Below are positions 30,805 through 43,419 of a stretch of DNA of 64,000 nucleotides, in pieces. The stretch covers positions 37,513,514-37,577,513 of the forward strand of contig OY829537.1 of assembly GCA_963691705.1 (NCBI GenBank). The letters are read 5' to 3'. Under the pieces are notes generated by a model. That model did no database searches and was not told the DNA's origin. It saw only the letters and a list, made by a program, of their open reading frames with translations. How positions within the stretch are numbered: the first letter of the stretch is position 1; each line of letters begins with the position of its first letter. The DNA is from Viola odorata. Its lineage: Eukaryota > Streptophyta > Magnoliopsida > Malpighiales > Violaceae. The position numbers and the translations under genes are program-made.

Positions 30805-32486
30805 ACTTCTGTAGAATGCCCCCTGGCTTTGTGGAACTTACAATAAGCATTTTCTCTTCTCCCTAGAAGCACTCCGGGCTTTACAGGCACAGGGTACCGG
30901 ATGGGAAGGTTTCGATGTTCTACTATCGCTAAAATCTCTGCCCTTGGTAGATTAAGGGATGGAAAATCAGGGTCGTATGCCCAACCTTTAGAAGAATCTC
31001 TTTGGCGTTGAGATGGAGAACTGCCATGCTTTCCCTTTGAAGTGTTACCTTTTCGCCCACTGGAGGTTTTGGGAATATGATCTTTCCGCCGAGCATACTC
31101 GTCGGTGAGGCGGTCATCAGGAATGGTATTTGCAGGAGCGTTTGGAATCAGAGGTGCCTCAGGCAGCATGCCATAGGTTCTATCTCTATTTTCCTCTTCT
31201 TCCATTTTCGCGTAATTATGGGCTTTAAGTCTTAATGCATCTAGAGTCGCTGGAGGGTCCACCATTAATGCATCTCTTAATTTACTACAACGGCAGTTCC
31301 TCTTCAAGGTTTCTATAGCAAAATCAATGGTAACGCCCGACGTTAGTGACATTTCCAGATCAAATCGACTAAGAAATTCCTTCAGAGTTTCCTGAGGCCT
31401 TCGACGTAGGTCAAATAACGCGGCGGCAGATTTCCTATTTGGAATCGTTGTACTGAACCTACTCCGGAACTTGGATTCTAACTGTGCTAAATTGCTGATG
31501 GATCCGCCCGGAAGGCCCTCGAACCAGAGGCGCGCCACTCCTGATAACGTCATAACAAATATTTGGCATAACGCCGCATCACTGTGCGTCTGAAATCGCA
31601 TGAAATCCTTCACTTTATTGATGTGGGAAATGGGATCTCTGGTGCCATCATAAGTCTCAGTGGGAAGCTTCACATGTCGACTGACCTTATGGCGTCTTAT
31701 ACGACGGCTAAATGGATGACCTGATGTGTCATCAAGAATTTCACGCTCATGGCGTGGGGCAGATATTTCCGCAAGACGCATCCGATTTCGTGGATCTGGC
31801 GTGGGATGTCGCCTAGGAGACCGACTGTGGCTCCTGGGTGAGCGAGTTCGATGGCTCCTACTACTGGATCTTTCACTGCGCTCAGGAGACAAATCTCTAT
31901 TCATTCCTTCTCTTCAACCGTCCCAACGGTTTCTGGCCTCCTCGAGGTGCCGATCCTCTAGAGGGATAGGACCTTGAGGCACTCTCGGTACATAAGGCTC
32001 CACTCGTCCTTGAGCGAGCTGCACAAAATTGATCGGGGGATCAGTTATAGGTACAGTTGACCTGAGGTTTTCCTGTAACGACGGTGACAAGGGCCGTTCG
32101 GTGACAATAGATGGTGTGAACATGACACGGGGAGGGACACTCGACTCAGAGATTTCAGGTGTCATTCTGACAGCTATTTCCATCAAATAGTCCAACCGAG
32201 CACGAAGGGCCGCTATTTTACTCGCAAAAGGGTGTTCTGTACTATTTAACATAAATCCCCTCGGAGCAGGAGTAGAGAAGCTGGATCCCGCCATTTGGGA
32301 CAATGAAATGGTCGCCTGCGAAGAAAGGACTTCCCCTGCATACCTGGTCAAAGGATTTAGAGATTCTGAACTGATTTGTTGTGCTGTCACAGAGAGATCA
32401 GCAGTAGCAAAAGGGAATAACTGTCTACGAATCGAAAAAGGAACATTAGAAGATGGGGGTCGCGTCCGCTCCGACTCAGAAGTCAT
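30759..32486 (-). pseudogene. Element B gag
   Basis: The ATG at 32486 (MTSESERT) aligns with MASDxES starts in C and D. The N-terminal part (32486-31914) is Ser/Pro-rich. An in-frame TGA at 31914-31916 interrupts the frame, which continues through an Arg/Ser-rich segment (RSPRSHSRSPRRH) into the conserved capsid-like region. That region has LPTETYDGTRDPISHINKVK, MTLSGVARLWFEGLP and CRCSKLRDAL. A CKFHKARGHSTEVCRDL zinc-knuckle-like end follows. Gag forms the particle that packages the RNA. Same gene as 45858-47036 and 55695-57180. Confidence 0.85.
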
Positions 32487-32550
32487 GATTGTTCCGATAT
32501 CTGGGTAGAATAGAGCTTGGCTATTAAGGATGCTCACTTAATGCACCAAG

Positions 32551-32570
32551 GCTCTCAATGAAAGCACCAT
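32551..32570 (-). other. Element B primer-binding site
   Basis: Immediately inside the 5' LTR, the minus strand reads TGGTGCTTTCATTGAGAGC. The same sequence follows the 5' LTRs of elements C (45772) and D (55613), as expected for a tRNA primer site. I do not assign the tRNA. Confidence 0.75.
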
Positions 32571-32571
32571 T

Positions 32572-33159
32572 TGATAAGATTTAATTTCTTATACGATCGG
32601 GATGATGGCTTCTGTTGGTCGGAGTTGCTGTAGTTGCCGTCGAACTCACCTGCAAGGCGCCGGAGGGGGGGCTCCGGCGTAGACACTCCGATGATTAAGT
32701 CAGTAAGTGGTTCAAAAATGTCAGAGGTTCTAGTAAGCAATTTTCGGCCTACCTTTTCTTTTAAACTGAGGGAGTATTTATAGGCCGCTGGGGGCGATAC
32801 CTGAGCAAAGAGGTGATATCCCGGGAAAAGCAATCTCTCTGGAGGACATCGCAGGCGATACCTTATGATGACGTCAGGGACGATACCTTATGGTAAGGTC
32901 ATGGGCGATACCTTATGATGACGTCTGGGCGATACCTCTGAAGAGGGTTCCGCGAGCGATACCTCCATGGATACCTGGGACGGGATGATGCCGTGCGTGC
33001 AGAGACGCGTGAGTCCTCCCCCCCGCTGATGTCGACCATCCCAGAAAACACCTTCCAGTCTAGAGCCGACGACTCAGATGTTCGATAGAGCTACAGGATT
33101 CCGCCTTCGGCAAGGTCATAATTATCGTAACGCCCCTAGGAGGGTCATAATTGTTAACA
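32572..33159 (-). mobile_element. Element B 5' LTR
   Basis: Matches 17205-17817 but lacks one 25-bp repeat unit. A minus-strand TATAAATA box is at 32775-32782. It begins TGTTAAC and ends CTTATCA in element orientation and is followed by a primer-binding-like site. Confidence 0.93.
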
Positions 33160-33164
33160 AAATG

Positions 33165-33656
33165 TTTTACTTTGACGCTATAATTTAAAAGCTTTCGATA
33201 TAAATTTTACAGTTTCCTTAAAGTTACAATTTTAACTTGTCTAGTAATATTTTTTTAAAATAAAAAATAGTAAGAGAATCAAAAGAATTATAAAAATTTG
33301 AAAAAAAAATGTAACAAATATAAAAAAGTCCACTTTATTAAAAAATTTAATAATAAAAATATAAAAAGTACTTAAAGAGGAAAAAAACTATAAATAATAT
33401 ATAAACTAATTTTTTTCATTGTCGTAGGACTTATCATAATTGTAACATTTATTGTTCCAATTTCATATTTTTTTGCAAGTTTCTACTATTTTATTTGAAT
33501 TTCTTAATTATTATAAAAATTAAAATTGCAACATTTAGAAAACAATATTATGAGTTTTAAATTGTAAGTACCAAAATAGAAGAACATGTTGTATACTACC
33601 GTGATTTTTTATGTAGTTTCATTAATTTCACAATTAATGATTGAAATATTACGTGC
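33165..33656. other. AT-rich intergenic DNA
   Basis: Long A/T runs between element B and the Stowaway MITE; no gene or structured repeat seen. Confidence 0.6.
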
Positions 33657-33658
33657 TA

Positions 33659-33919
33659 CTCCCTCCGGTTTTCAATAACTGTCATTTTCTTACTGAAAAT
33701 GTGGTCCAAATTAACTGTCGTTTTTAGTCATAATTACGATTTCTATCATTTGTCTTAGTTTTTTTACCCAACCAATTAATTTGGTACAATGATATTATTG
33801 TAATTATACTAAAAAAAATGGGTAAATTGAAAACTACAATAAAAAAAACGTGGTCTAAAAATTATTATTTTAAAATTATCTACTATTTTAGAAAGTCAAT
33901 TAATAAAGACCGGAGGAAG
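33659..33919. mobile_element. Stowaway-type MITE (Tc1/Mariner), 261 bp
   Basis: Begins CTCCCTCCGGT and ends ACCGGAGGAAG, the Stowaway terminal repeat. It is flanked by the TA target duplication (33657-33658 and 33920-33921). Non-coding interior. It lies about 700 bp beyond the NPH3 stop codon. Confidence 0.88.
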
Positions 33920-33921
33920 TA

Positions 33922-34630
33922 TTAAACTGGTACAACATATTAGATGAAATGTACTAAGCCTCCTCCAACTTCTATCATACGAGAAAATGTTCCTTAACTA
34001 AAAAGTAGTTCACTTAAAAACAAAATACTAGGGACCCAAATTAACTTGACAAAATATATGAGCTATACTTTTCCCTCCACATATTTCCAAAATCCAAAAT
34101 GACAATCATAAAATTAAAGGAAAAGAAAATTCAAAGAATGAGATTCTAAGTCAAATAAAAGAAGTGCCACGTAGCTTGAGTTTCATATGGACACACCCAC
34201 TGGATTCCCTCACCACAAGAACAGCCCTGACTAACCTGAAATCAGTTGAATTCAGAGACAACCCACAAGTGCTGTTATTCACTGTTTTGAGAAGTCTTTT
34301 TCCATTTTACCAACAAGCCCACCCAATGTAGCGACCGTCGCTTTTACTGAACAAGGACCACCATAACAAAGTCACAAGTGGATGGAAACCACTTCGTCAA
34401 TAGTGATGCAATCATGCAAATATCCGACATAGAACTTTTAGGCGCAGTTGAAATGAGAAATGGCAAACTCACAAATGGCACAAAACAGATTTGGATGACA
34501 GCTAGTTTTTCTTAGCATTTTTGTAAAGAATATGTAGAAAGAAAATAAAGAACCCTGCCCTTCCAAAGAAACAAAAAGAAAATCAAGAAAACAACGAGAA
34601 TTTCTGATCAAAATGTACTGATTGCATATT
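33922..34630 (-). other. Downstream region of NPH3
   Basis: No ORF of interest; expected to include the 3' UTR and poly(A) sites of NPH3 (minus strand). No further gene seen. Confidence 0.5.
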
Positions 34631-37600
34631 TTAAGAAATTGAATTTCTCCATCTTCTAGGTGTCTTTCTGGTCTGCTCTGCTGTAGCCGAGACCTGCGGT
34701 CCCATTTCATGGTTTTCTAATGCTGTCATCTTGGTGAATTTGCCCAGTTTCTTCCATCCACTGGTCCATGCTGATCCTTGTTTCTTGTTTGTCATCTTAT
34801 CAAACTGCCTCTGCAGATTATCCATGTCATTTTGGAGCTCGAGATACTTGGCCTTCACAGTTTCGAGTTCGAACTTGAGTGAGTTTATGTCCTTCTTAGC
34901 AGTCGACCACCCTTCTTGGAATGATTGGGGTGTGCCTTCAAGCAGTGTTTTCCGGTTCGATACCAAAGGCTGGTACTGAGTTTCACTAGGTTCTTTAACC
35001 GCGCTATTTGCAATTGCATTGCTTATCTTCACCTGTTCGGAGAAGAGGACCTGCACAACAACTCTAAGTGGTAGTCTTTCGTTCTGAGCAGCATGCATGC
35101 AGGCGTCAATCGAGAGCTTTTGGCAGTCCATCACACGACAGAGGCGCTTCCTTTCGTGTTCTGAGAGTGTTGGATGAGCCTGTCATAATGCCATGCATAT
35201 CACAATTTCAAACAACAACAAAAACCAGATTACTTCACACGTTTGGTCACAGAAATCGTCAAATATCGAAGCTTTTTACTTACCGAAATAGAAAGTTGTT
35301 ATTGTCAGTTTTTCAACCAAAAAAGTAAGTATCCGTATGATCTGTAGCTTTTTGGGAATAAGTGGCTCACCTCTCTTCTAATAATCTTTTTCCTTATTCC
35401 TTACCAGTGAAAAACACAAGCATTATTGACTTGTTACCGCTCTCGTTATCTTGATGTGTAGTTAATGTATGATTGTGATGGAAAGCATCATCTGTCTGTG
35501 GTGATGCATTCACCAGGGGACCAACTTATTCAAGTCTTTTTGTCCATTTTCTTCCGGACAAAGTTGTCTATTTCGCATTTATGATCTATTCCTAATTCTA
35601 TATGTTTTCGTAATAAACTTAACTACTTTCAGAACACAGACAGATCAACAGGTGGATATTCAAGTCTCATTCTGCTTATGGCCCTCATATTATCATATAA
35701 TGACCATGATAATAGTGTGAGCATGTCTGAATATATAGATAAAAATGACGAAATATGCGTATTAGAAGATTGGATATCCTTTTCCTTCCCAGTGTTTTAG
35801 AGTTTCTAATATGTACCAAAAGTTTTATGCTCGCACACATCTAATACTTATTCAAAGAAAATAAAACTGACGTTTCCTTAAAGAAGCTATTCAAAGAAAC
35901 TGACGTTTTCTAAAGAGGTAAATAAGGAATTACCTTCAGGTATGAATCAATGGCTCGATAAAGTCCATCGTCGCAGGTTCTTGCAGATTCAGGCAAGGCT
36001 TCTGCTAGAACTTGAAACTTTGTCAAAGAGAGGTTTCTATCCCTGGACACTTCTGTGAGGTAACTGTCCACAAGTCTGGCCACTCTCATCTTGGCAGTTG
36101 GATTTGAACCCCTTTGAGATCCATCATACATATGCTTGTCGGAATATGATTGTGTTCTCGGACTTGAACCTTCCGTCTGTTCTTGAACCAAAAAATGCTC
36201 TAGTAGCCTCTGAACAAGGTCCACATCATACAAAGTCTCAACATTATTGTAGGAAGGTACAAGAAGGTCTGCCAATGTAGCCTGCTCAAACTGCATTCCC
36301 ACGCGTTTCTCTAATTCTGTTACTAAAGCAGGAGCCACCTTCAGCATATTCGCCATCCTCAGAAGCCGTAGAAGGAAGCTGCAAGAGACACTATCCTTCT
36401 GCGGTGGAATTATGCTGATTAGGCTCTCAATGATCATCCGTTGATCTTTTGCCTGCACTGTTGGTGGATCATCATTAGTTCCGGCCACAATCATATGTAG
36501 CCCTCCTTTCCAGCTACCACAACTACTACTACTGTTATTACTTCCTTCATCTAAAGCCCCTCCCCCCTCTTTAATCAAACCCGGTAACCACTTCGCTGCA
36601 TAATGCATTATAGCAGCTCCTATCAGTTCAAATCTCATCCCCTTTACCTTAATTGCAGTCATGACCCGTACAAAATGATCAATCCGGAGGATTGTAACAT
36701 CTTCAAACCACCAATCAGGAGGGACTGTATGGCTTCTACTGGGGCTTGAATCCTTCATTTCATTCCATTGTGGACTGGAAACTTTAGGGGGTTTTCCAGT
36801 GTATGCCCACCTTATTCCTTTAGGATTCGCGCAAGCCTTCCAAGCAATTGACTCACTGCATCTCCTAACAATCTGAAGATTCTCTGCCCATGGTGACAGC
36901 TTCTCGCAGCTTTTCAACACTAATATGGAGTCCCTCCACGAGGATAACACCACGTAACTCAGAAATGCTTCGGTTTTGAATATAAGGTTGCCTTCTTCTA
37001 AATCCTCTGTCATTTCAAGGTACTCAGCAGCACATCTAAGGCCAGAAATATTGGCCGCTGTCAGATCAACAGCAACTCCATAGCAGAACTTTGCGGCCAG
37101 CTCAAAAGCCTCGGCTCCACCCGGAAGATCATCCAATGTTGTCATGTTGAGGTCAGGGTCACGTGATTCATATATCAGTCTATTCATCTTTCCACTCCGG
37201 GAAAGCAGTGGATACTTCAACAAATTACAGGAACAACAAAGGGGTTTAAGTTCTTAAGTTGCACAAAACTCAAGAACTACAAATGCTTTTTTGTAACTGA
37301 AATTATGAATTTGCACAAGTTTAACAGAATGAGCAGCTGAGAAGAAAAATTACTACCTTATGGAGGTGAAAATTTACATCTCCAACTCGAACACGAAAAT
37401 CACTTGGAATATCAGTTGCAACATGCCTGTATTCAAGAACGTAACATGCTCAAAATTCTGCAACACAAAACTACCTTCTAACAAGTAAAGTAAAAGAAAC
37501 TTTGGACACTTCTTTAGCAGAAAGATACTGTTGTTTCAGTTGCAAGATGTTAAATAATTGAGAAGATACATACCATGATTGGTCTCTAAACTCAAAGCCA

Positions 37601-37686
37601 GCAGTCTTGACACTATGCTTGCTTGAGGAGAGGATTCCGTTACCATAATCTCGAGCAGCACCAGATTCACTCTCCGACTCCCACAT
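34631..37686 (-). CDS. NPH3: NPH3 (NONPHOTOTROPIC HYPOCOTYL 3), phototropin signalling adaptor
   Basis: Four exons: 37574-37686, 37357-37426, 35934-37214 and 34631-35179. All junctions are GT-AG (intron phases 2, 0, 0), giving a 670-residue protein without breaks. Exon 1 starts MWESESESG, the NPH3 N-terminus. BTB/POZ domain about residues 45-125 ([20 protein letters not shown]), NPH3 domain from PPDWWFEDV (about 226) to about 535, a coiled coil about 590-625 ([20 protein letters not shown]), and the terminal RRWRNSIS. That tail carries the serine whose phosphorylation recruits 14-3-3 proteins in Arabidopsis NPH3. NPH3 works at the plasma membrane with phototropin and as a CUL3 substrate adaptor. 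It is somewhat shorter than the Arabidopsis protein (about 745 aa), mainly in Gly-rich linkers. The last intron is 754 bp. Confidence 0.96.
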
Positions 37687-37900
37687 TATGGTGAATCAAA
37701 GTTGAGAAATAAGAACAAGAACCAAAGAATCAAGAACCAAGAACCAAAGAATCAAGGACACAACTGGGCAGAGTTTGATTAGGAAAAAGAGTGCTTCTAT
37801 AGTAGTGTTGGAGCAGAGGAAATGAGTTGGAAGAAGAAACAGGCAAAACAACAAGCGACAGAAGGAGATGATGAGCTAAAAAAAGGATGAAAACCACATG
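37687..37900 (-). promoter_or_regulatory. NPH3 5' leader and proximal upstream region
   Basis: Pyrimidine-rich with repeated tggttcttgattctttggtt-type sequence directly upstream of the ATG, typical of a plant 5' UTR. No convincing TATA box; ctactatagaag near 37800 is a weak candidate. Confidence 0.4.
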
Positions 37901-39484
37901 GCATGCTTGGAATTATCTTGAAGTGTCGGCTTCTTGTGGATTTTCAAGGACCTACTCCATATTACAGGCTGTGAAGTAATGGGTTGCTTAAGATTTTAGC
38001 ACTGTTTTTGGATCATTTTGATTTAATCAGGATTACTTTTCTTCGTGTATTATCTTTGTTTTCTCCTGTACATAAAAAGATGCTCTAATCTTCCCCACCA
38101 TTATTATCATCCATTGCTCTTCCTTTTTTTTTTCTTTTTCTTTTTTCTTTTTTCTTTTTTCTTTTTTCTTTTCTTTGTACATTCTTTTAATGGTAAGGAT
38201 TTATTACATTCTCCACAAACATTCCTCAATGGAGAATATGGAGAATGGGGCAGTTTGTGACAAAAATTCCAAAAAGAATAAATTATCACCAGTATTATAA
38301 GTTATGGACTATGGATGGACCATCAGCTTGATGCCTTTTGGTCCCTTTCCGAGAAAATCAGTCCCTTATATACAAACGAACCTTAGCGGCCAATGTGGAA
38401 ATTCGTACCTTTATTGGGTTTTCCCGTTCTATTCATATCTCAAATTCATATACTTCATCCCCATTCAATTACTCCAATGGAATAGTTCCGACCCGCTTAA
38501 TTACCAATGGGTCTAGGACTCTAGAATATGAGGCATGGAGACCTCGTTTTTTGCAAAGTCTTTTATTGGACTTGTTTCGGATACCAATACACATCATACA
38601 CTTAACGTATCAAATTCACCTCCTTCCTATCGTGTTTGTATGGTCACATTTCTCAACAACTAATGGTGTGAAATAGATATTTAGCATAATTTACACTTAC
38701 TAAACAAATTTATAATATTAGATTTTATTGAATTTAACATTTCAATTATATTCATACTCACATATATAATTAAAAATGACTTTTTTTTATTGTTGTAATG
38801 TGGTATTAATAATAAATTGATATTTTTCCTACATAATTCTAGTAACTTTACATTAACATACATATAATTTCGAATTTATTTTTATATAGTATATATACAT
38901 ATATATCTTGTGTCTTGTCATTTTTAATTTTCTCGTATCAATGTCAGTGTTAGTTTTTTTGCTTCATAATTCTAGATAGTTTCATCCTTATAACCAAAAA
39001 AGAATTAAAAAAGGGAGTAAAAGTTCAAATAATTAGATGGTAATGCATAAAAATAGTAAATGAAACACATAATATACTGCAACTAGTGAGTGGATGCTCT
39101 CTTTACGAGGAATGTCATGTGTATTGAAATTTCTTTTGAGTAATGAAATTTCTAAACTTTGTAATGATGATAAATAATACTATAATCATATTTTTTTGAA
39201 ATAAATTGTACTAAACCAAAAAAATTAGCTAAACAAATTTGGGACATACTAGAAAAATGTACGTTTATTCACAAATGTAGTATTTTCGGCTCTAAAGCCT
39301 TGCTCCGCTACCAAAATGTATCACCCAGGTATAACTACCTCTTAGTGTTACCCTACGACTTATTATGACCTCTTAGAGCCGCAGTTCAGTCCAAATTGCG
39401 TATAACGAACTACTCGTTTAACTTGTATTGTTACCGTAGATCAATTTAATAATTTCGTTAATGAAAAGTTTTAGTATTTTCTCA
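37901..39484. other. Intergenic region upstream of NPH3
   Basis: A polypyrimidine microsatellite of T/C runs at 38116-38178, then AT-rich DNA. Short ORFs have no recognised similarity. Between 39285 and 39420 a more GC-balanced stretch could be an old repeat remnant, unidentified. Confidence 0.55.
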
Positions 39485-40190
39485 TCAACCCACGATCTTG
39501 GCATCATCTGCTCTACTTGCCTTCGCCTCAACCTACTTAAACAAGTAGTCTACTGCCAAGATAATGTATATATTCCCTCCTGAGTTGGGGAATAGACCCA
39601 TAAAGTCTATCCCCCATACATTAAAAATCTCACAAACAAGAATTAGGGTTAGTGGCATCTGATTCTTAGCGGTAATACTATCAGTCTTTTGGCAGTTAGG
39701 ACAAATCTTACAGAAAGAATAGGAGTCTCTAAATAAAGTAGCCCAGAATAAACCTGATTCTAGGACCTTCATAGTTGTCCTCTTGGGGCCAAAGTGTGAG
39801 GAGTGACTGAACTTTAGGACGGATGGGATCTCATCCTCAGGCACGCATCGTCGAAGGATTTGGTCTTTACCTACATTCCACAGGTACGGATCATCCCATA
39901 TGTAATGCTTAGAGTCCCTCCTCGTCTTTTCCCTTTCGGGTGCTAAGAAGTCTCCATGGAATTTGCCCGTTGCTAAGTAGTTGCAATACCACGGGCTCTT
40001 CCCTAGGGCTAGGAACAGGTGTTCATCTCAGCGTCTCTCAGTATTCTACTCAAGTGATTTGCCACTAGGTTTTATTTGCCTTTCTTGTCTCTGATCTCGA
40101 TGTCGAACTCTTGAAGAACAAGGGTCCATTTTATGAGCCTCGACTTTGCTTCCTTCTTGGTTAAGAGGTACCTTAAAACTGCATGATTAG
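39485..40190 (-). pseudogene. Athila-like gypsy remnant: RNase H end and integrase start
   Basis: Minus-strand reading gives RNase H C-terminal sequence ([34 protein letters not shown]). Integrase sequence follows: PEDEIPSVLKF, HFGPKRTTMKVLESG, CKICPNCQKT and WGIDFMG. The wording is characteristic of Athila-clade integrase. Many stops and indels; homology ends near 39485 after a VEAKASRADDAKIVG segment. It is the downstream half of the fragment split by the solo LTR. Confidence 0.8.
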
Positions 40191-43058
40191 CGTTGCTACC
40201 CGATTTTGTATTTTTCGTCACATTTACGTATTTTTACGCTTATCACATTTGATAAACTCATCTAGGTCAAATTTCTGTCGATTCTTGGTCCTAGGCTAGT
40301 TTGTTTAAAATTCCGTGTCATATCGTGTCCTTTTAATTTTTTCGTACTTTCGACTGTCTTTTCGCGCAGACTTCTATCGGTCCCGAGTAAGTTTCCTCGA
40401 ACCATAGATCGAACGCGTAACTTCGTTAGTTGATAATTATCTACTATTTTTCTCTTTCGCGTCATCTAGTTTGGTCTCGTTCACTTTTTGTCATAAGGGT
40501 GTTTATTTTGCTTCCGAACCTTCGACATCTCCGAGTGAGAAAATAAACACGTTAAACCAAACTTTTTTCTTATTTCCTGTATACTAGTTGTCATGTCTTA
40601 TTTTCCTACACCTTTGGTTCCTCTCGGTTTGTGCATTTTTCCGCGTCAAGCGAATTTTCTCGTATCACAAACCGAGTCAAAATATCCTGTTCGTACCACA
40701 AAATGGGATTTACTCTACATAAATGCACGTTGATCCTACACTCAGCGCCAACTCACTTGGATCATCACAACATCCCATCCGATCATTCTTGGCCACATAC
40801 AACCCTAGCTAGCTCACTATTCCGGCCAAGACTTAATCATCACTTTCTCTCCCCTCCACCGTCGGTTTGCAGCCACACAAGCAAACCGACTCCAACTTTT
40901 CTTCTTCTCTATAAATAGCACACTTCAAGCAACAAGTCAAGGGCACCTAATTTCACTCTCACTCTCAATTTCTTGCACTTCCTTCTTGGTTAAGCTCTCC
41001 TGGCAAGTAAGCTTCTCTCTCTAGCTTTTCCTTTAAATTTTCGTTTATGCTTTCAATCAATTAATTAATTGCTCAAACTTGTTTTAAATATTCTATTTTC
41101 AAGTGAAAATCATCATGCTTGCTTCAATTTAATTATTCGTTGCTTGCATTAATTAATCGAGCGATTGTTGCATTAATTGCTTATTTTCGTTTCCCTTGAA
41201 ATTTCCACTATTTTATGTTAATTTACTTGCTATTTTCATTGTCTTGATTTGCTATTGTGCTGCTGGTTTTATTTGGGTTGGTTTGGTCGTATTGTATTGG
41301 GTTGGTTTCACCTTGGTCGCCGGCCATAGCGCTAGCGACGCAAGGAAGAAGAAGAAAGGGAGAGATGGGCTTCGGTGGGAAAATGAATGGAAAGGTGATG
41401 GGCCTGATTTCATCATAGGCCCATCTTGATTAAATGAGGGCTGGGTTTGATTTCATCCCAAACCCAGCCACTATTTTGATCAAATCGAGGCCTGACCCAT
41501 TTATTTTTCGTAAACTCTTGTGTTTAATTGTCATGTGATTTCTCGTATGCGTTAAACTATTTATTTCTCTTTCATTTTTGCATGCAATTGTTCACATGTT
41601 CACATGCGATAAATTGTTTAGTTTACTTCTTGTTTTAAATGTGAAATATTCGTATGCTCGTTTGAAATAAATGGTTTACTTGTTTTCCATATTTATTTAG
41701 TTGCTTGCTTGCTAGAAATTTGTTTGCATGCGCTTTTATTATTTATTATCTTTCGAGTTATCACTAACACTCTTGCTTTGTAGGTTAAACTTTAAATCTT
41801 CGCTCAAAGTACGTTTTTTTCCCTCTTTTACTTATTCAATACTTTCGTAAATATTATTTGCATGCATGTCATCCAAAACTAGAAATCCAAGTATGGGCCT
41901 AGCCCGACCCATTAAAATTATATGCATTATTTCCATGTATTCGTATGTGATGGTTAATTGTTAGTTGTTTTAAATTGTGTGAATGTGATAATATTTTAAT
42001 TGACTTGTTGTAATAATTAGTTAAATGCTTTCATTAATTATCTCAACTTGTTGTAATAATTAAAGAATTATTACTTGTTGTCATAATTAGTTAGATTAGA
42101 TATTCCGACCTCCTTGTTGTAATAATTAGTTAAAAATTGTGTATGTTTGTTTATACCTATGTATATATTGTGTATGTTTGTTTATACCTATGTATATATT
42201 GTGTATGTTTGTTTATACCTATGTATATTATTACTTGTTGCTAACCAGGTTTTGAAGAGATGGATCGATCGGGGCTCATCAAAAAAGGTACGCTTATCTT
42301 TAACGTTTCCTTGAATGTTTATTTGAAATGCTAAATCCGAATCATTTTCGTATGCATGACCACTTAGAATGCGCTAGAACCCACCCACTCGTATGCATGA
42401 CATATAGAATTGCTAAAATTAAAATCAATCTCACATGCATAACGTGTTTAAATCACTTGCTTTCACAATGCCATGAAATTAATTGTTTTTTTTGTTAAAT
42501 GCTATGTATGGTGGCTTCGATTCCACACGGAATATATGTGCATTTATAAAAACGTACGATGTTAGTTTTGCCATGATAGAATCACCTAATTTAAGTTAAT
42601 CATGCATGGCCCGATGATACAAAGGGGGGAACGCTCGCTTTAGCAAAGAGAAAAATGATAACCGCGTCCAGAAAATAGAAAAATGGTAACCCCATCATCG
42701 ATCCCGAACGGAAATAACAATGTCCCAATGAAAAAATGCTAAATGCAACGTCACCTTTGAGGGCCCTCAAATTACGTGTTAAAAATGTTTTCTCAAAACA
42801 CCTCGCTTACCGGTAACCTTTTTAAGGATGTGACTTGGGTGCCTAACACCTTCCCGAGTCTGTAAATACGACCTCGAACCGTTGTTCTTTGGTTTAGACC
42901 TATCGTGCCTTAGTTTTTTTTATTTTTTATGCCATGACGATTAGGTTCCCTAAACCTAGGAATAAATAGGGTGGCGACTTCATTATGTGAGGCGAGTCCA
43001 ATGCTTGTCTCACATTCCGTCCCGAACCGTTTTGCAAAATTGAAAAAGGGGTGCGACA
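40191..43058 (-). mobile_element. Solo LTR (2868 bp) of an element A relative
   Basis: On the minus strand it starts TGTCGCACCCC (43058) and ends near TAGCAACG (40191), with the 5-bp duplication ATTAG at 40186-40190 and 43059-43063. Blocks shared with the element A LTR include the gtttagggaacct segment, the matching catgcat/cgtatgc region and the ctatttatag promoter box near 40910. No interior or second LTR is present, so it is a recombination-derived solo LTR. It splits an Athila-like RNase H. Protein-like ORFs inside are not genes. Confidence 0.88.
42138..42235 (+). repeat. Tandem repeat, about 31-bp unit, three copies
   Basis: tgtgtatgtttgtttatacc followed by tatgtatatat recurs three times inside the solo LTR. 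Just upstream (41990-42135) acttgttgtaataattagtt recurs about four times. Confidence 0.85.
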
Positions 43059-43063
43059 ATTAG

Positions 43064-43419
43064 AGTAGATAATACCTTAGTGTTGAGTAAATAGGAACAA
43101 AACTTGTCGAAGAAAAAATTATAGCAAACAATTCTTTTTCCGTGGTGGTGTAATTCCTCTAAGCATCATCAACCATCCTTGAGGCATAGTAAATCACTTA
43201 CGGGTCTTTTCCTTTCTTTTGGCCGAGGACAGCCCCGCCGGCAGAATCACTTGCATCACACATAATTTCAAACGGTATCGTCTAGTCAGGTGCTTGCATC
43301 ACTAGTGCTGTGACTTGCTTCTATTTCAGGAGGTCGAACGCCTTCATGTAGTCTTCACTGAACTCAAACTTCACATCTTTATAGAGCAGCTTGCACATAG
43401 GTTATGCTACCTTGGAAAA
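43064..43419 (-). pseudogene. Athila-like gypsy remnant: start of RNase H
   Basis: Minus-strand reading gives KDVKFEFSEDYMKAFDLLK, PFEIMCDASDSAGGAVLGQK and NYTTTEKELFAI, the N-terminal half of a Ty3 RNase H with its catalytic Asp/Glu. It continues across the solo LTR into 40190. Several stops. Its upstream end abuts the LTR at 43420. Confidence 0.8.

Larger units (their letters stand above)
17205..33159 (-). mobile_element. Element B: near-complete Tat-clade Ty3/gypsy retrotransposon
   Basis: LTRs of 613 bp (17205-17817) and 588 bp (32572-33159) are flanked by the target duplication AAATG (17200-17204 and 33160-33164). Read on the minus strand the order is 5' LTR, primer site, gag, protease, reverse transcriptase, RNase H, a second RNase H, integrase, a long 3' region, 3' LTR. 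The second RNase H marks the Tat clade. The 3' region (17818-26641) carries four genes on the opposite strand. The LTRs differ by roughly 15 substitutions by eye plus one 25-bp repeat unit, so the insertion is fairly young. Several stops and frameshifts in gag-pol make this copy unlikely to be autonomous now. Confidence 0.93.

Noticed and set aside
38045..38289. ORFs over the T/C microsatellite
   Set aside because: Low-complexity Phe/Leu or Lys runs; not a gene.
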